Source: Azospirillum doebereinerae (GTDB lineage Bacteria > Pseudomonadota > Alphaproteobacteria > Azospirillales > Azospirillaceae). From it: DNA of 56,656 nucleotides. Positions within the stretch are counted from its first letter, which is position 1, and every line of letters begins with the position of its first letter. Location of the stretch: the NCBI RefSeq assembly GCF_003989665.1, contig NZ_RZIJ01000035.1:1-56656 (forward strand). Direction: 5' to 3'. Made by a program: the position numbers and the translations under genes. The notes under the pieces are model-generated. The model saw only the letters and a program-made list of their open reading frames with translations, did no database searches and was not told the DNA's origin. Below, piece by piece: positions 36,707 to 47,871 of the stretch.

Positions 36707-37477
36707 TCAGCCGAGATAGGCGGCGATGACGGCCGGATCCTGGCGGATGCGGTCGGGCGCGCCCTGGGCGATCTTCTTGCCGAAATCGACGACCACGACC
36801 TCGTCGGCCGTGTTCATCACCAGATGCATGTCGTGCTCGATCAGCAGCACGGCGGTGCCGTCGTCGGCGATCCGCCGGATTAGCGTGGCCAGCCGCGCGC
36901 TCTCGTCGGCGTTCAGCCCCGCCGCCGGCTCGTCGAGCATCAGCAGCCGGGGCTGGGCGGCCAGCGCGCGGGCGACCTCCAGCAGACGCGCCTGGCCGTA
37001 GCTGAGCGCCGCCGCCGGTTGGTCCGCCGTGGCCGCCAGCCCGACGAGCTCGAGCAGGACGCGGGCGCGCTCCTCAGTCTCCGCCTCCATCCGACGGGCC
37101 CAGCGGGGGCGCAGCAGCGCCGCCAGCAGGCCGCCGCGGGTGCGCAGGTGGCAGCCGACCTTGACGTTCTCCACCGCGCTCAACTCAGGGAACAGCTTCA
37201 CCAGCTGGAAGGTGCGGATCAGGCCGCGCGCCGCCTTGGCCTCGGGCGGCTCGGCGGTGACGTCGACGCCCTCGAACAGGACACGGCCGGAGCTGGGCGA
37301 CAGGGCGCCCGAGATCAGGTTGAACAGCGTGGTCTTGCCGGCGCCGTTCGGTCCGATCACCGCCGTCACGCTGCGCGGCTTCACCTGGAAGCTGACGGCG
37401 TTGACCGCGACCAGACCGCCGAAGCGGCGGGTGGCGTCCTGGACCTCCAAGCAGGCTTTTTGGGCCTGGGCGCTCAT
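36707..37477 (-). CDS. livG: Branched-chain-type ABC ATPase LivG
   Basis: A 256-aa ABC ATPase. Walker A is GPNGAGKTT (near residue 42); the signature is LSYGQARLLEVARAL, and Walker B is LLMLDEPAAGLN. LivG-type features include GLIRTFQLVKLFPELSAVENV. The start ATG at 37477 overlaps the livM stop (ATGA). It pairs with LivF to power import. Confidence 0.94.
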   Translation of the reverse strand: MSAQAQKACLEVQDATRRFGGLVAVNAVSFQVKPRSVTAVIGPNGAGKTTLFNLISGALSPSSGRVLFEGVDVTAEPPEAKAARGLIRTFQLVKLFPELSAVENVKVGCHLRTRGGLLAALLRPRWARRMEAETEERARVLLELVGLAATADQPAAALSYGQARLLEVARALAAQPRLLMLDEPAAGLNADESARLATLIRRIADDGTAVLLIEHDMHLVMNTADEVVVVDFGKKIAQGAPDRIRQDPAVIAAYLG

Positions 37478-38440
37478 GGCTTCCTCCGGGTGTCGAGGGC
37501 GGCGAACAGGCCGGCCAGCCCGCGCGGCGCGAAGATCAGCAGCAGGATCAGCGCGGCGCCGTAGGCGAGATCCTGGTAGTCGCGCAAGGCCCGGAAGGTT
37601 TCCGGCAGGACGCTGACCACCAGGGCGCCGATGACCGGGCCGACCACCGTGCCGATGCCGCCGACATACAGCATCGTGAAGGACAGGATGACCATGTGCA
37701 GGCTGAACACCTCGGGGCTGACATAGCCGACGACGTGGACGAACAGCGAGCCGGAGAAGGAGGCGAAGCCGGCGGCCAGCAGGAAGGACAGCAGCTTGTA
37801 GCGGGCGACGTCGATGCCCAGCGCGCGCGCCGCGTCCTCGCTGCCGGCCAGACCGGCGAAGGCCCGGCCGAGGCGCGAGCGGCGGATGCGCGCCACCGCG
37901 AAGGCGGTCGCCAGCACGCAGACGGTCAGCATGGTCAGCGTCGCGCGGTCGCTCGACAGCTCGAAGCCGGCGATGTCGATGGGGGGCACGCCGGAGATCC
38001 CGAGATAGCCCAGCGTGACGCTTTCCCACTGCACCGCGATCTCGTGCGCGATCAGGCCGATGGCCAGCGTCGCCATCGACAGGTAATGCCCCTTCAGGCG
38101 CAGCGTCGGGTAGCCGATCACGAAGGCCGCCGCCACCGCCGCCGCCAGCCCGGCCAGCATGGCCGGCGCCCACGTCCAGTCGTACTGGGTGGTCAGGATG
38201 GCCGAGCCGTAGCCGCCGATCGCCGCGAAGGCGCTCTGGCCGAAGGAGACCTGCGCGGTCAGCCCCATGAAGATGTTCAGGCCGGACACGAAGATGGCGT
38301 AGATCAGGGCGAAGCCGACGACGGTGGCCGGGTAGCCGCCGACGACCAGCGCGTAGCCGACGACGGCGGCGGCGGCCAGCCAGGGCGCGGCCTGGGCGAG
38401 GTGGCGCCGTGGCGAGACCCGCGCCGGCACCGACACCGCC

Positions 38441-39186
<746 letters not shown>

Positions 39187-39190
<4 letters not shown>

Positions 39191-40329
39191 TGAACGATTC
39201 TCACCTGATTGCCGATGATGGTCGCCAGGAAGAAGGGGTTCTCGGTGATGCCCTGGTGGTTGTCGGCGCTGAAGGTGTAGAGGCCGTTGATGCCCCGAAA
39301 ATCGGCGATCTTCTCGATCTGGTCGCGGATCGACGCCCCCTCGGTCGATTTGCCGGCCTGGATGGCGGCAACGGCCAGCATGACGCCGTCCCAGCCACGC
39401 GAGGCCCAGTTGGGATCGCGGTCACCGTATTTCGCGCGCCACGGCTCCAGGAACTTGCCGATTTCCGTCTTCATCGGGCTGTCGGCCAGCGCGTCGAACA
39501 CCTGGGACGGCGACGCGACGAAGAAGAAGCGGTCGCCCAGCACCTCGGCCACCGGCTTGAAGACGGCCAGATCCTCCAGGCTGGTCATCAGCAGCATGGT
39601 GGATCCCAGCTGCTTCATGTTCTTGGCCGCTGTCAGGGTGGTGCCGCCTACCCCGATCTTGATCACCGCCTCGGCTCCAGCGGCCTGCATCTTGTTGATC
39701 TGGACGCTGAGGTCGGCGTCGTCCTGCCGGTAGGATTCGATGTCGACCACCGCCAGCCCGTATTTGGAGGCGATCTTGTCGGCGACCGATTTCTGCAACA
39801 GCGCGTAGGGGGTCGGGTCGTGCAGCACGCCGATCTTGCGGATCTTGGTCTTGTCGCGCAGATACTCGAAGCGCTTCTCCACCTCGAAGCCGGGCGGCGG
39901 CAGGGTACTGAAGGCCCATTTCACCTGACTGGCCTGCGGCGGCAGGATCGAGCAAAGGATCATCGGCTTCCCGGCCTTCGCCACCATGGTGGCGGCGGCG
40001 AAGTTGCCGGCCGACACGCAGCCGCTGATGAAGAGATCGACACTGTCGGACGACATCATCTTGCGGTAGGCGGTGACGGCCTCCTGCGGTTCGGAACGGT
40101 TGTCTTCGACAGCCACCTCGATGATCCGGCCCGCCACCCCGCCCTTGGCGTTCAGCGCGTCGGCGGCCAGTTGCACGCCATCACGCCACGCCCGGTCGAT
40201 CGTCGCGATGTAGCCGGTCAGGCCGGCCGAGATGCCGATCTTGAGAACCTCCGCCGCACGGGCCGGCTGCGCGCCGGCCAGCATCGCGGCGGCAACCGCC
40301 ATTAGGGCGACGTTCCGCTGCAAGGACAT
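39187..40329 (-). CDS. livJ: Branched-chain-type periplasmic binding protein LivJ
   Basis: A 380-aa binding protein of peripheral-binding-protein type 1. Residues 1-25 are a Sec signal peptide (LMAVAAAMLAGAQPARA-AE). The core shows KIGISAGLTGYIATIDRAWRDGVQLA, DNRSEPQEAVTAYRKMMSSD and GVLHDPTPYALLQKSVAD. I start at ATG 40329 since the 27 codons before it encode no signal peptide. As it follows hyuAB, the ligand is probably a hydantoin, lactam or 5-oxoproline-like compound rather than leucine. Confidence 0.92.
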
Positions 40330-40425
40330 GACCTTCCTCCCCTCCAAATTTGTCTGGATTTGTCCGCGTTCTGCTTCGTCCGCCGGTGGTCCCGCAGTGC
40401 CGGTCGGCACTGCGGGGGGCTGCTG

Positions 40426-41973
40426 TCACGCCGGGGTGCCGTATCCGCCACCGCCGGGGGTCTCCAGCACGACCTGGTCACCCGGCTTCATGCCGAGCTT
40501 GCGGGCCGGGCTGACGTATTCGCCATTGACGAGGAAGCGTCCCGACTGCCCGGATTCGCCGCCGCCCAAGCCCTCGGGCCCCATGTCGACGCGGCTCGGC
40601 ACGGCGTTGAGGAGCCAGGGGTCGCTGGTGTTCATGTGGAAGGCGATGATCTGGCCGTCGCCGCCCGGCATGCGCCCGGCCCCGCCAGAGCCGCGCCGCA
40701 GCTCCTTACGGTCGAAGACGATCGGCATCGCCGCTTCCAGGATCTCCACCGGCACGGCGGCGACGCCGGTCGGGTAGCAGGTGGCGCTGGGGCCGGGTTT
40801 CTCGGCCCGGGCGCCCATGCCGCCGGAATAGTTGAACATCGAGGAGGTGAAGGGCTTGCCGTCGGCCTTGCGGCCTTCGATCTGGACGGTCCACACCGCG
40901 CCGGAGCCTTCGGCGAGAACCTTCTCGGGGAACACTTGGTAGAGCGCCTTCAGGATCGGCATGGCCACATACATGCCGACGACGTGGCGGGCGTTGACCG
41001 GGGCCGGATAGCTGCAATTGATGATGGAGCCCACAGGCGCCTTGATCTCGATGGGGGCGAGACTGCCGGTGTTGTTGGGCAGCTCATGGTTCAGGCAGCT
41101 GCGGATGGCGAAGGTGGCGTAGGCGTGGGTGTAGTTCAGCACCACGTTGATGCCGCTCGAGGTCTGCATCGAACTGCCATCGAAGTCCGCGACGATGGTG
41201 CCGGTCTCGGCATCGACGGTCAGCGCGACCTTCAGCGTGATCTTCTCGCCGCCCGGCGCATCGAAAACCGTTTTCCCATGATAGGTACCCGGACGCAGCT
41301 TGCGGATCGCGTTGCGGGTGGACTCCTCCGACCGGGTGATGATCTCGTCCGACAGCGCCTCGAGATCCTCCAGCCCATGGCGCTCGCACAGCGCGATCAG
41401 ATGCTCGGCCGCCGCCTGTCCGCTCGACACCTGGGCGGCGAGGTCGCCGAACACCGCGTCCGGCGTGCGCACGTTGCGGCCGATGATGGCGTGCAGCACC
41501 GGGTTGGGCGTGCCCCGCTCGTAGAGCTTGAGCGGCGGGATCCACAGCCCTTCCTCGTGGACGTCGCGGGCGCCGGCGCCGACGCCGTAGCCGCCGATGT
41601 CGGTGTGGTGGATGGTGGAGCCGAGGTAGGCGATCAGCGCGTCGCCCTTGAAGATCGGCGTCAGGGTGGTGATGTCGAAGAAGTGGCCGGCCGACAGCCA
41701 CGGGTCGTTGGTGATCAGAACGTCGCCCGGCTCGCAGCGCCCGGCGAATTCCTTGACCAGATGCGCGCCGGCGAAGGCCAGCGAGTTGATGTGGCCCGGC
41801 GTCCCGGTGTTGGCCTGGGCGACCATCCGGCCGCGCTGGTCGAACAGCGCGTAGGCGAGGTCGCCGGCCTCGCGGACGATCGGGCTGAAGGCGATGCGCT
41901 GGAGCGCCTTGGCGCGCTCCGTCACCACGCCGATCAGGTTGGACCAAAGGATTTCGAGTTCGATGCCGTCCAT
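40426..41973 (-). CDS. hyuB: Hydantoinase B / oxoprolinase beta-type subunit
   Basis: A 515-aa HyuB-family protein, one half of the ATP-dependent hydantoinase/oxoprolinase/acetone carboxylase group. Family blocks include FDQRGRMVAQANTGTPGHI (near residue 43), GDVLITNDPWLSAGHFFDIT (near 83) and FNYSGGMGARAEKPGPSAT. ATG 41973 is used because the frame before it falls in the intergenic gap. It works with HyuA encoded 26 bp upstream. The ring opened by the pair is not identifiable from sequence alone. Confidence 0.92.
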   Translation of the reverse strand: MDGIELEILWSNLIGVVTERAKALQRIAFSPIVREAGDLAYALFDQRGRMVAQANTGTPGHINSLAFAGAHLVKEFAGRCEPGDVLITNDPWLSAGHFFDITTLTPIFKGDALIAYLGSTIHHTDIGGYGVGAGARDVHEEGLWIPPLKLYERGTPNPVLHAIIGRNVRTPDAVFGDLAAQVSSGQAAAEHLIALCERHGLEDLEALSDEIITRSEESTRNAIRKLRPGTYHGKTVFDAPGGEKITLKVALTVDAETGTIVADFDGSSMQTSSGINVVLNYTHAYATFAIRSCLNHELPNNTGSLAPIEIKAPVGSIINCSYPAPVNARHVVGMYVAMPILKALYQVFPEKVLAEGSGAVWTVQIEGRKADGKPFTSSMFNYSGGMGARAEKPGPSATCYPTGVAAVPVEILEAAMPIVFDRKELRRGSGGAGRMPGGDGQIIAFHMNTSDPWLLNAVPSRVDMGPEGLGGGESGQSGRFLVNGEYVSPARKLGMKPGDQVVLETPGGGGYGTPA

Positions 41974-41999
41974 GTTCCGGTTTCCGTCGATGATGGTGG

Positions 42000-44078
42000 T
42001 CAGGCGTGCGCGGCGGGCGCGCTGGTGGCGACGATGCAACCAACGGGGTCGATGGTGGCGACCCAGCCGGGCGGGATGGCGGTCGTCGTCTCGCGTTCCT
42101 CAATGATGGCGGGACCGGCGACGGTCTGGCCCACGGCCAGGTCGCGGCGGTCGTAGACCGGGACGTCCTGGCCGTCCTGCCAGGCGTGGACCGGGCGCGT
42201 CCCCTTGGCCCTGCCGGGCTCGCTCGACGGCTTGCCGGCGGCGTGGAAGCCGATCGACGGTCCCTGCACGGTGACGCGCCAAGTGACGATCTCCGCCGGG
42301 ACGTGCGTCGGGTTCATGCCATACAGCACGCGGTAGGTCTCGGCGAACTGCGCCACGACGGCGTCGAGGTCGTGAGCCATGCGCGGGTCCTGGTCGAACA
42401 TGACCGTGACCTCGTTCTGCTGGCCGGTGTAGCGCATATCGGCGCCGACCAGGACGCGGACGTCGGCGGGCGCGCAGCCGGCCTCGGCGAGCGCGCCGCG
42501 CCCCTCCGTCTCCAGGTCGGCGAGGATGCGCTCGATCCGCTCCCAGTCGACCCCGTCCAGCCGCATCAGGGCGCTGCGCACGAGGTCGAGGCGGACCGGC
42601 GTGACCAGCGTGCCGAAGGCCGACAGGACGCTCGACTGCGGCGGTACGATGACCGACGAGCTTTGCAGCAACTCCGCCACGCCGCAGGCGTGCAGCGGGC
42701 CGGCACCACCGAAGGCGAACAGCGGCAGGCCGCGGTAATCGACGCCGCGGTCGGTGGCGTGAGAGCGCGCCGCCGAGGCCATCGCCTCGGTCACCACGCG
42801 GTAGATGCCGCGCGCCGCCTGGACCGGCGTGCCGCCGAGGTCGCCGGCCAGATCGGCGAAGGCGGCCTCGGTGGCGTCACGGTCGAGCTTCATCTCGCCG
42901 CCTAGGAAATTGTCGGCGTCGATCAGCCCCAGCATCAGGTCGGCGTCGGTGACGGTAGCCTTGCGGCCGCCACGGCCGTAGCAGGCCGGGCCGGGGTTGG
43001 AGCCGGCGCTCTCCGGCCCGACCTTCAGCAGGCCGAGCCCGTCGACATGGGCGATGCTGCCGCCGCCGGCGCCGATCTCGATCAGGTCGATCGACGGCAC
43101 CGTCACCGGCAGGCCGCTGCCTTCCTTGAAGCGGTAGCGGCGGTCGACCTCGAACAGGCCGGTGACCAGCGGCGTGCGGTTCTCGATCAGGCAGGCCTTG
43201 GCGGTGGTGCCGCCCATGTCGAAGGACATCAGCCGGTCGATCCCCAGGATCTCGGCGTAGTGGCAGGCGGCGAGCGCGCCCGCGGCCGGGCCGCTCTCGA
43301 TCATGCGGACCGGGTTGCGGCCGGCGGTCTCGGCGCCGACCACGCCGCCGGAGCTGAGCATGATCAGCGGCGTGTTGCCGAAGCCCTCGCGGCGGAGCCG
43401 GTCGCTGAGGCCCCGCAGGTAGGGCTGCGAGATCGGCATGGTGTAGGCGTTCACCGTCGCGGTCGAGGCGCGCGGGTATTCGCGGATCTGCGGCGCCACC
43501 TCCGACGAGGTGCAGATGAACACCCCGTCCAGCAGCCGTGCCAGTTCCGTCGCGACGGCGGCCTCGTTGGCGGGGTTGGCGAAGCTGTTGATGAAGCAGA
43601 TCGCGACCGCCTTCGCCCCGCTGCCGCGGATGCGGTCGGCCAAGGCCGCGATGTCGTCCGACGCTGGTGCGGCCAGCACCGTGCCGTCAGCCAGCGTGCG
43701 TTCGCGCAGGCCAAAGGTCAGGTGGTCCGGCACCAGCGGTTCGGGAAACTCGATCTGCGGGTCGAACATGTCGTAACGATGCTCGTTGCGGATGGCGAGC
43801 ACGTCGCGGAAGCCCTCGGTGACCACCAGGGCGGTCGGCGGTCCCTTGCGCTCGATCAGCGCGTTGGTGACCACGGTCGTCGCGTGGACGACGACACCGT
43901 CGACGTCGCCGGCGGCGATGCCGGCCTTTTGCAGGACCGCGTGCACGCCGCCGAAGAAGCCGGACAGCAGGTCGTCGTGCGTGGTCAGGGTCTTGTCGAC
44001 GGTCAGCCGGCCGTCGGAGTTGCACAGCACGATGTCGGTGAAGGTTCCACCGATATCGACGGCGAGGGAATAGCTCAT
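42000..44078 (-). CDS. hyuA: Hydantoinase A / oxoprolinase alpha-type subunit
   Basis: A 692-aa ASKHA-fold protein that hydrolyses ATP to activate a cyclic amide. The N-terminal phosphate loop is DIGGTFTDIVL (residues 8-18), and the second nucleotide motif is SFDMGGTTAKACLI near residue 280. LFAFGGAGPLHACGVAE lies near 456. Its start overlaps the iclR stop (ATGA), so regulator and enzyme are made from one message. It joins HyuB to form the enzyme whose substrate LivFGHJM should import. Confidence 0.93.
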   Translation of the reverse strand: MSYSLAVDIGGTFTDIVLCNSDGRLTVDKTLTTHDDLLSGFFGGVHAVLQKAGIAAGDVDGVVVHATTVVTNALIERKGPPTALVVTEGFRDVLAIRNEHRYDMFDPQIEFPEPLVPDHLTFGLRERTLADGTVLAAPASDDIAALADRIRGSGAKAVAICFINSFANPANEAAVATELARLLDGVFICTSSEVAPQIREYPRASTATVNAYTMPISQPYLRGLSDRLRREGFGNTPLIMLSSGGVVGAETAGRNPVRMIESGPAAGALAACHYAEILGIDRLMSFDMGGTTAKACLIENRTPLVTGLFEVDRRYRFKEGSGLPVTVPSIDLIEIGAGGGSIAHVDGLGLLKVGPESAGSNPGPACYGRGGRKATVTDADLMLGLIDADNFLGGEMKLDRDATEAAFADLAGDLGGTPVQAARGIYRVVTEAMASAARSHATDRGVDYRGLPLFAFGGAGPLHACGVAELLQSSSVIVPPQSSVLSAFGTLVTPVRLDLVRSALMRLDGVDWERIERILADLETEGRGALAEAGCAPADVRVLVGADMRYTGQQNEVTVMFDQDPRMAHDLDAVVAQFAETYRVLYGMNPTHVPAEIVTWRVTVQGPSIGFHAAGKPSSEPGRAKGTRPVHAWQDGQDVPVYDRRDLAVGQTVAGPAIIEERETTTAIPPGWVATIDPVGCIVATSAPAAHA

Positions 44079-44848
44079 CGGCTCGATCTCCAGCCAAGCC
44101 CCCGGGAGATGGCTTGCGCGGCGGCAAGCACCTTCTCCAGTTGCATGGCGTCAGGGGGGGAAGGAATGAATTGGGTGGCGCCGACGATCGCGATGGATCC
44201 GGCGATGTGATTGCGGTGATCGAAGACGGGGGCGGCCAGGGCGTTGACCGCCGTGATCATCTCGTCGGCGGCGACGGCCCAGCCGCGCTGGCGGACCAGC
44301 GCCACCTCCTCGCGCAGGCCGCCGGCGATGGTGTTGGGTGCCCAGCGGCGCATCGGCGTCGCCAGGGTTTTCTGCAGCAGGGCCGGTGGCCCGAAGGCCA
44401 GCCAGACCTTGCCGTGGGCGCTGGCGTGGAGGTCCAGGCAAGTCCCGGGACGGGTTCCGAACTCGATCACCGTGCGCCCCTGGATCAGGTCGAGGACGAT
44501 CAGCTCGCCATCGACCATCCGGCAGATGGTGACGGCCTGGCCCGTGGCGTCGCGCAGGCGGATCAGTTCCCCGCGGGCGACCGACACCACGTCGAACCGC
44601 GCCCGCACCGCCTCGCCCAGGATCAGCAGCTTCACCCCGACGTCGTAGCGCCCGGTGTCGGGATCCTGGCTGACGAGGCCATATCGCTGGAGGGTCACGA
44701 GATGGCGGTAGATCGTGGCCTTGGACGCCGACATCGCATTGGCGATGTGGGCCAGCGGCAGGGGGTGGCTTTCGTTGGCCAGGAATTCGAGCGCACGAAG
44801 GGCAAGGTCCAGCGTGCTGGTTCCCGCAGATTTTCGATTGTGAGTCAC
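44075..44848 (-). CDS. IclR-family regulator
   Basis: A 257-aa IclR-type regulator. The winged helix reads ALRALEFLANESHPLPLAHIANAMSASKATIYRHLVTLQRYGLV (quoted in part; residues 17-60). The effector domain has the ASAHGKVWLAFGPP block near residue 142. It has a GTG start with GGAG 12 nt upstream. It is the first gene of the iclR-hyuA-hyuB-liv run and overlaps hyuA, so it should sense the substrate and autoregulate the whole run through dyads just upstream. Confidence 0.9.
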   Translation of the reverse strand: MTHNRKSAGTSTLDLALRALEFLANESHPLPLAHIANAMSASKATIYRHLVTLQRYGLVSQDPDTGRYDVGVKLLILGEAVRARFDVVSVARGELIRLRDATGQAVTICRMVDGELIVLDLIQGRTVIEFGTRPGTCLDLHASAHGKVWLAFGPPALLQKTLATPMRRWAPNTIAGGLREEVALVRQRGWAVAADEMITAVNALAAPVFDHRNHIAGSIAIVGATQFIPSPPDAMQLEKVLAAAQAISRGLGWRSSR

Positions 44849-44868
44849 CCCACATCACTCCGGCAGGG

Positions 44869-44948
44869 TTTCAGATGATGAAATCTGTCGTTACAAACGG
44901 TGGATGGCAGGCGGAGCGGTTGCCGTGACCGTAAACGCAGATTTCATC
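44869..44948. promoter_or_regulatory. Candidate IclR operator
   Basis: TTTCA-GATGA-TGAAA (44869-44883) is a perfect inverted repeat just upstream of the iclR start. The 9-mer GATGAAATC (44877-44885) recurs inverted as GATTTCATC at 44940-44948. The paired sites fit an autoregulating IclR dimer of dimers. Assignment is inferred from position. Confidence 0.42.
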
Positions 44949-45393
44949 GTCGGATGTATCAGCGGCTTCATTTCTGATAATGAATCGCCGTTTCACTATG
45001 AGATTATAATTACTATTTCACCTTTCTGTGTCAATATTTTATTTTATGATGCTAGAAAATTTCTTTGGGATAGTTTTGAAATTTCATCATATATACGGTG
45101 AATAGGAATTTGTTATTTTGGTTCCTTCTAGAATTACTTTTAAGCGCCAGCAACGCAGGGCAATCACCCCGCGCCGCAATGTCGTGAGACACCGATCCGG
45201 GGGCTTGTCCCGGGCATCAAGAGGGTAGCGACCAAGCGGATCGGTTCGCGGATGGTGCACGGACGGAGCATCGCACCGGCGGACGGCCGGTTATCATCGG
45301 CTCGTGGTGTGCATTCCAATCGGTACCATGGCCGGATCGTCGACGAAGCCGCCTCTTCCAGAAGCGGACATCTGCGATACGCTCAGCGCCGTC
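44949..45393. other. AT-rich gene-free block
   Basis: From about 44990 to 45150 the DNA is strikingly AT-rich (runs such as ATTATAATTACTATTTC and TTTTATTTTATGATG) within a GC-rich window. Only short, unlikely frames occur. It may be a promoter or upstream-activating region for iclR, a nucleoid-protein binding site or a relic of foreign DNA. The last 200 bp return to high GC with nothing recognisable. Confidence 0.4.
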
Positions 45394-46374
45394 TCAATAT
45401 CCCCTCTCGATCCCGTACCTGTTCGACATGGCTTCGCCGTTGGTCCAAAGCCGCACATTGCTGAACAGGATATCCAATGTTCTCGGCATCAATGTGTTCG
45501 GATCGTGGGCGGAGATATGCGGAGTGACCAGGACCCCCGGGGTATCCCAGAGACGATGCGACGGCGGCAGAGGTTCTGTTGTGAAGACATCCAACACCGC
45601 GCCCCCCAGGCGGCCGCTTTCGAGCGCGTCGCACAACGCATCCTCATCCAGAACCGGACCCCGCCCGATGTTGATCACGCCGGCGTGGGGTGGAAGCAAC
45701 GCCAATCGTTCCCGGTTCATCAGGTTGGTCGTGAAAGGCGTCAGCGGGCACGCGATCAGCAAAAAATCGGTTTGCGGCAGAACTTGGTCGATCGATGCAA
45801 AAGACACGACATGCTCGCAATCCACATGCGGGCGGTCGCTCGTACGGACCCCCGTCACCTTCATGCCGAAGGTGGTTGCCCAGCGTGCCGCCGCCCCACC
45901 CAGACTTCCCAAGCCCATGATCGTCAGCCGCCGGCCCCGCAGCGGGGTTCCCAATTCTCGTTTCCAGATATGGTCTCGCTGCGATCTGGCCGCACCGGCC
46001 ATATGATTGGCCAGCATGAGCAGCGCCATCACCACATACTCCCCCACTTTTTCGGTTTGAGCGCCGCTGTTGTTCAGCAGTTCGACACCGGAGGGCAGCC
46101 ACTCGTAAGGAGCCAGGACTTCAAGGCCTGCGCTTGGGCACATGATGGCCTTGAGATGTGGGGCCGGGTGAGGAAGAAGCTCACGAACGATCGAAACGGG
46201 CATCAGCAGGAATCCGGCTGTTTCCATCGCACTGCGGAACCCCGCCTTGTCATGCGCAAGAGTCACCACGGTGTCGCTTGCAAGACCCGATCTAGCCAGC
46301 GCCTCGCCGATGATCGAATCAGAGACCTCAAAATTTCCGCCAGGCTCCTGCTCATTCTGTATGTGAATATGCAT
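45394..46374 (-). CDS. D-isomer-specific 2-hydroxyacid dehydrogenase
   Basis: A 326-aa NAD(P)-dependent dehydrogenase of the GRHPR/phosphoglycerate group, which interconverts 2-oxo and D-2-hydroxy acids. The nucleotide motif is IMGLGSLGGAAARW near residue 151. The catalytic Arg is in NIGRGPVLDEDAL, the Glu in DVFTTEPLP and the His in TPHISAH, so the Arg-Glu-His triad is complete. ATG 46374 follows GGGAG at 7 nt. It lies 137 bp downstream of an ACS-type transporter gene and should act on the imported acid or its product. Confidence 0.9.
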   Translation of the reverse strand: MHIHIQNEQEPGGNFEVSDSIIGEALARSGLASDTVVTLAHDKAGFRSAMETAGFLLMPVSIVRELLPHPAPHLKAIMCPSAGLEVLAPYEWLPSGVELLNNSGAQTEKVGEYVVMALLMLANHMAGAARSQRDHIWKRELGTPLRGRRLTIMGLGSLGGAAARWATTFGMKVTGVRTSDRPHVDCEHVVSFASIDQVLPQTDFLLIACPLTPFTTNLMNRERLALLPPHAGVINIGRGPVLDEDALCDALESGRLGGAVLDVFTTEPLPPSHRLWDTPGVLVTPHISAHDPNTLMPRTLDILFSNVRLWTNGEAMSNRYGIERGY

Positions 46375-46511
46375 GCGAATACTCCCATATCGGCTCTTCC
46401 GAAAGAAAGTCATCGAACCCGGTAGCTGTCCGCCAATCCTCATGCAATATCCGGGAGCGCGGAACCACGTTGAAAAGCTCGGGGTCGAACGGCCGGCCCA
46501 AGGCTCTGCGA

Positions 46512-47831
46512 TCACGCATTTACTTTGCTGGGTGCGAATCTCAACACCACGAGGCTGCCCCCGATAAGGATCGCGGCGATGACATAGAGCGCCAAGTCCG
46601 AACTGGAGATGGCTTCAAGCTTCATCCCTCTAAGCAAGCCGACCACATAGGGCATTACAAAGCCTGCCAACGCCAGCGCGGACGTAATGAAGGCAGTGCC
46701 TGCGGCTCGAGCCTTGGCGCTCAACAACGAAAAGGAGAGCGGCCAGATCATGGGAGCCGCCGCCGTCACGCCCGCCATTGATATCGTCAAGCCAAGGACC
46801 ACAAGGATGGGGTTGCCACCGGCCTTCGCCGCAAGGACAAGCCCAAGGGCAGCAACGAAAAGCGGCACCGCGAGGTGGTATCGACGCTCCCCCATCCTGT
46901 CAGCCGACCATCCTACGGCAAGCATCAACACAAAGGCGAACAGATATGGTATCGCGGAGACAAAGCCGATCATGGTGTTCGATTGAAAACCCGCTTCCTT
47001 CAGAAGCGTCGGCATCCAGAACGCGACTCCCAGGAACCCGGCGCCGATTGCAAAGTTGACGTAACTCAGCAACCAAATGGTAGGTCTGCGCAGAGTGGCG
47101 ACAAAGCTGAACTCTTCTTTCGGCCTCAGGTCGGCATCGATCTGTTCCTTCAAGGCCGCCTTCTCGTCAGCCGACAGCCATGATGCCTCTTCCGGTCCAT
47201 TTTGAAGGATGGACAGGCATAGAATGCCGAGCACCACCGCAGGTGATCCCTCGATCAAAAACATCCATTGCCAACCGGACAGGTTTGCCCAACCATGAAA
47301 GTAATCCAGAATCAGGCCCGACAGCGGCCCTCCGATGAGCCCCACCACAGGAAACGCAGTAAAGAAAACCGCGAACACGCGACCACGCCGACTGTTTGGG
47401 TACCATTTCGTGAACAGGAAAAACACGCCGGGAGCAAACCCCGCCTCGGCGACTCCCAGGAGAAACCTCAAGATGTAAAAGGTTGTCGGCGTCGTAACCG
47501 CTGCCATGAGGCAATTTATGATTCCCCATGTTATCATTATCCTGGCAATCCAGATCCGAGCGCCGATCCTTTCCAAGATCATGTTGCTAGGAACTTCGAA
47601 AAGGAGGTACCCCGCGAAAAAGATGCCTGCGCCCAAGCCGTATATGGCGTCGCTGAAAGCAAGCTCCTGGCTCATCTGTAACTTGGCAAACGCTACATTG
47701 ATACGATCGAGATAAGCCACGCAATAACATATGAACAAAAATGGTAGTATTTTCCAGCTTATTTTATGAAATAGAGCAGTTGTGGCATCCATCTGACGAG
47801 CTGTGGGCAAGGCGTCTATGATTGGAATCAT
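46512..47831 (-). CDS. MFS transporter, anion:cation symporter (ACS) family
   Basis: A 439-aa inner-membrane symporter with about twelve hydrophobic segments and the ACS signature CYCVAYLDRINVAFA in segment 1 and FTKWYPNSRRGRVFA after segment 4. This family imports tartrate, glucarate, phthalate and similar organic anions. A shorter start at 47792 (MDATTALFHK) is possible. It is co-oriented with the class II aldolase and the 2-hydroxyacid dehydrogenase genes. GC content is lower than elsewhere in the window. Confidence 0.9.
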   Translation of the reverse strand: MIPIIDALPTARQMDATTALFHKISWKILPFLFICYCVAYLDRINVAFAKLQMSQELAFSDAIYGLGAGIFFAGYLLFEVPSNMILERIGARIWIARIMITWGIINCLMAAVTTPTTFYILRFLLGVAEAGFAPGVFFLFTKWYPNSRRGRVFAVFFTAFPVVGLIGGPLSGLILDYFHGWANLSGWQWMFLIEGSPAVVLGILCLSILQNGPEEASWLSADEKAALKEQIDADLRPKEEFSFVATLRRPTIWLLSYVNFAIGAGFLGVAFWMPTLLKEAGFQSNTMIGFVSAIPYLFAFVLMLAVGWSADRMGERRYHLAVPLFVAALGLVLAAKAGGNPILVVLGLTISMAGVTAAAPMIWPLSFSLLSAKARAAGTAFITSALALAGFVMPYVVGLLRGMKLEAISSSDLALYVIAAILIGGSLVVLRFAPSKVNA

Positions 47832-47871
47832 TGATTCATTCTCCCGTTCTAACCAAATTTTATATTATTAT

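Noticed and set aside
43047..44210. 387-codon +strand frame opposite hyuA
   Set aside because: Compositional shadow without motifs; hyuA is unambiguous on the minus strand.
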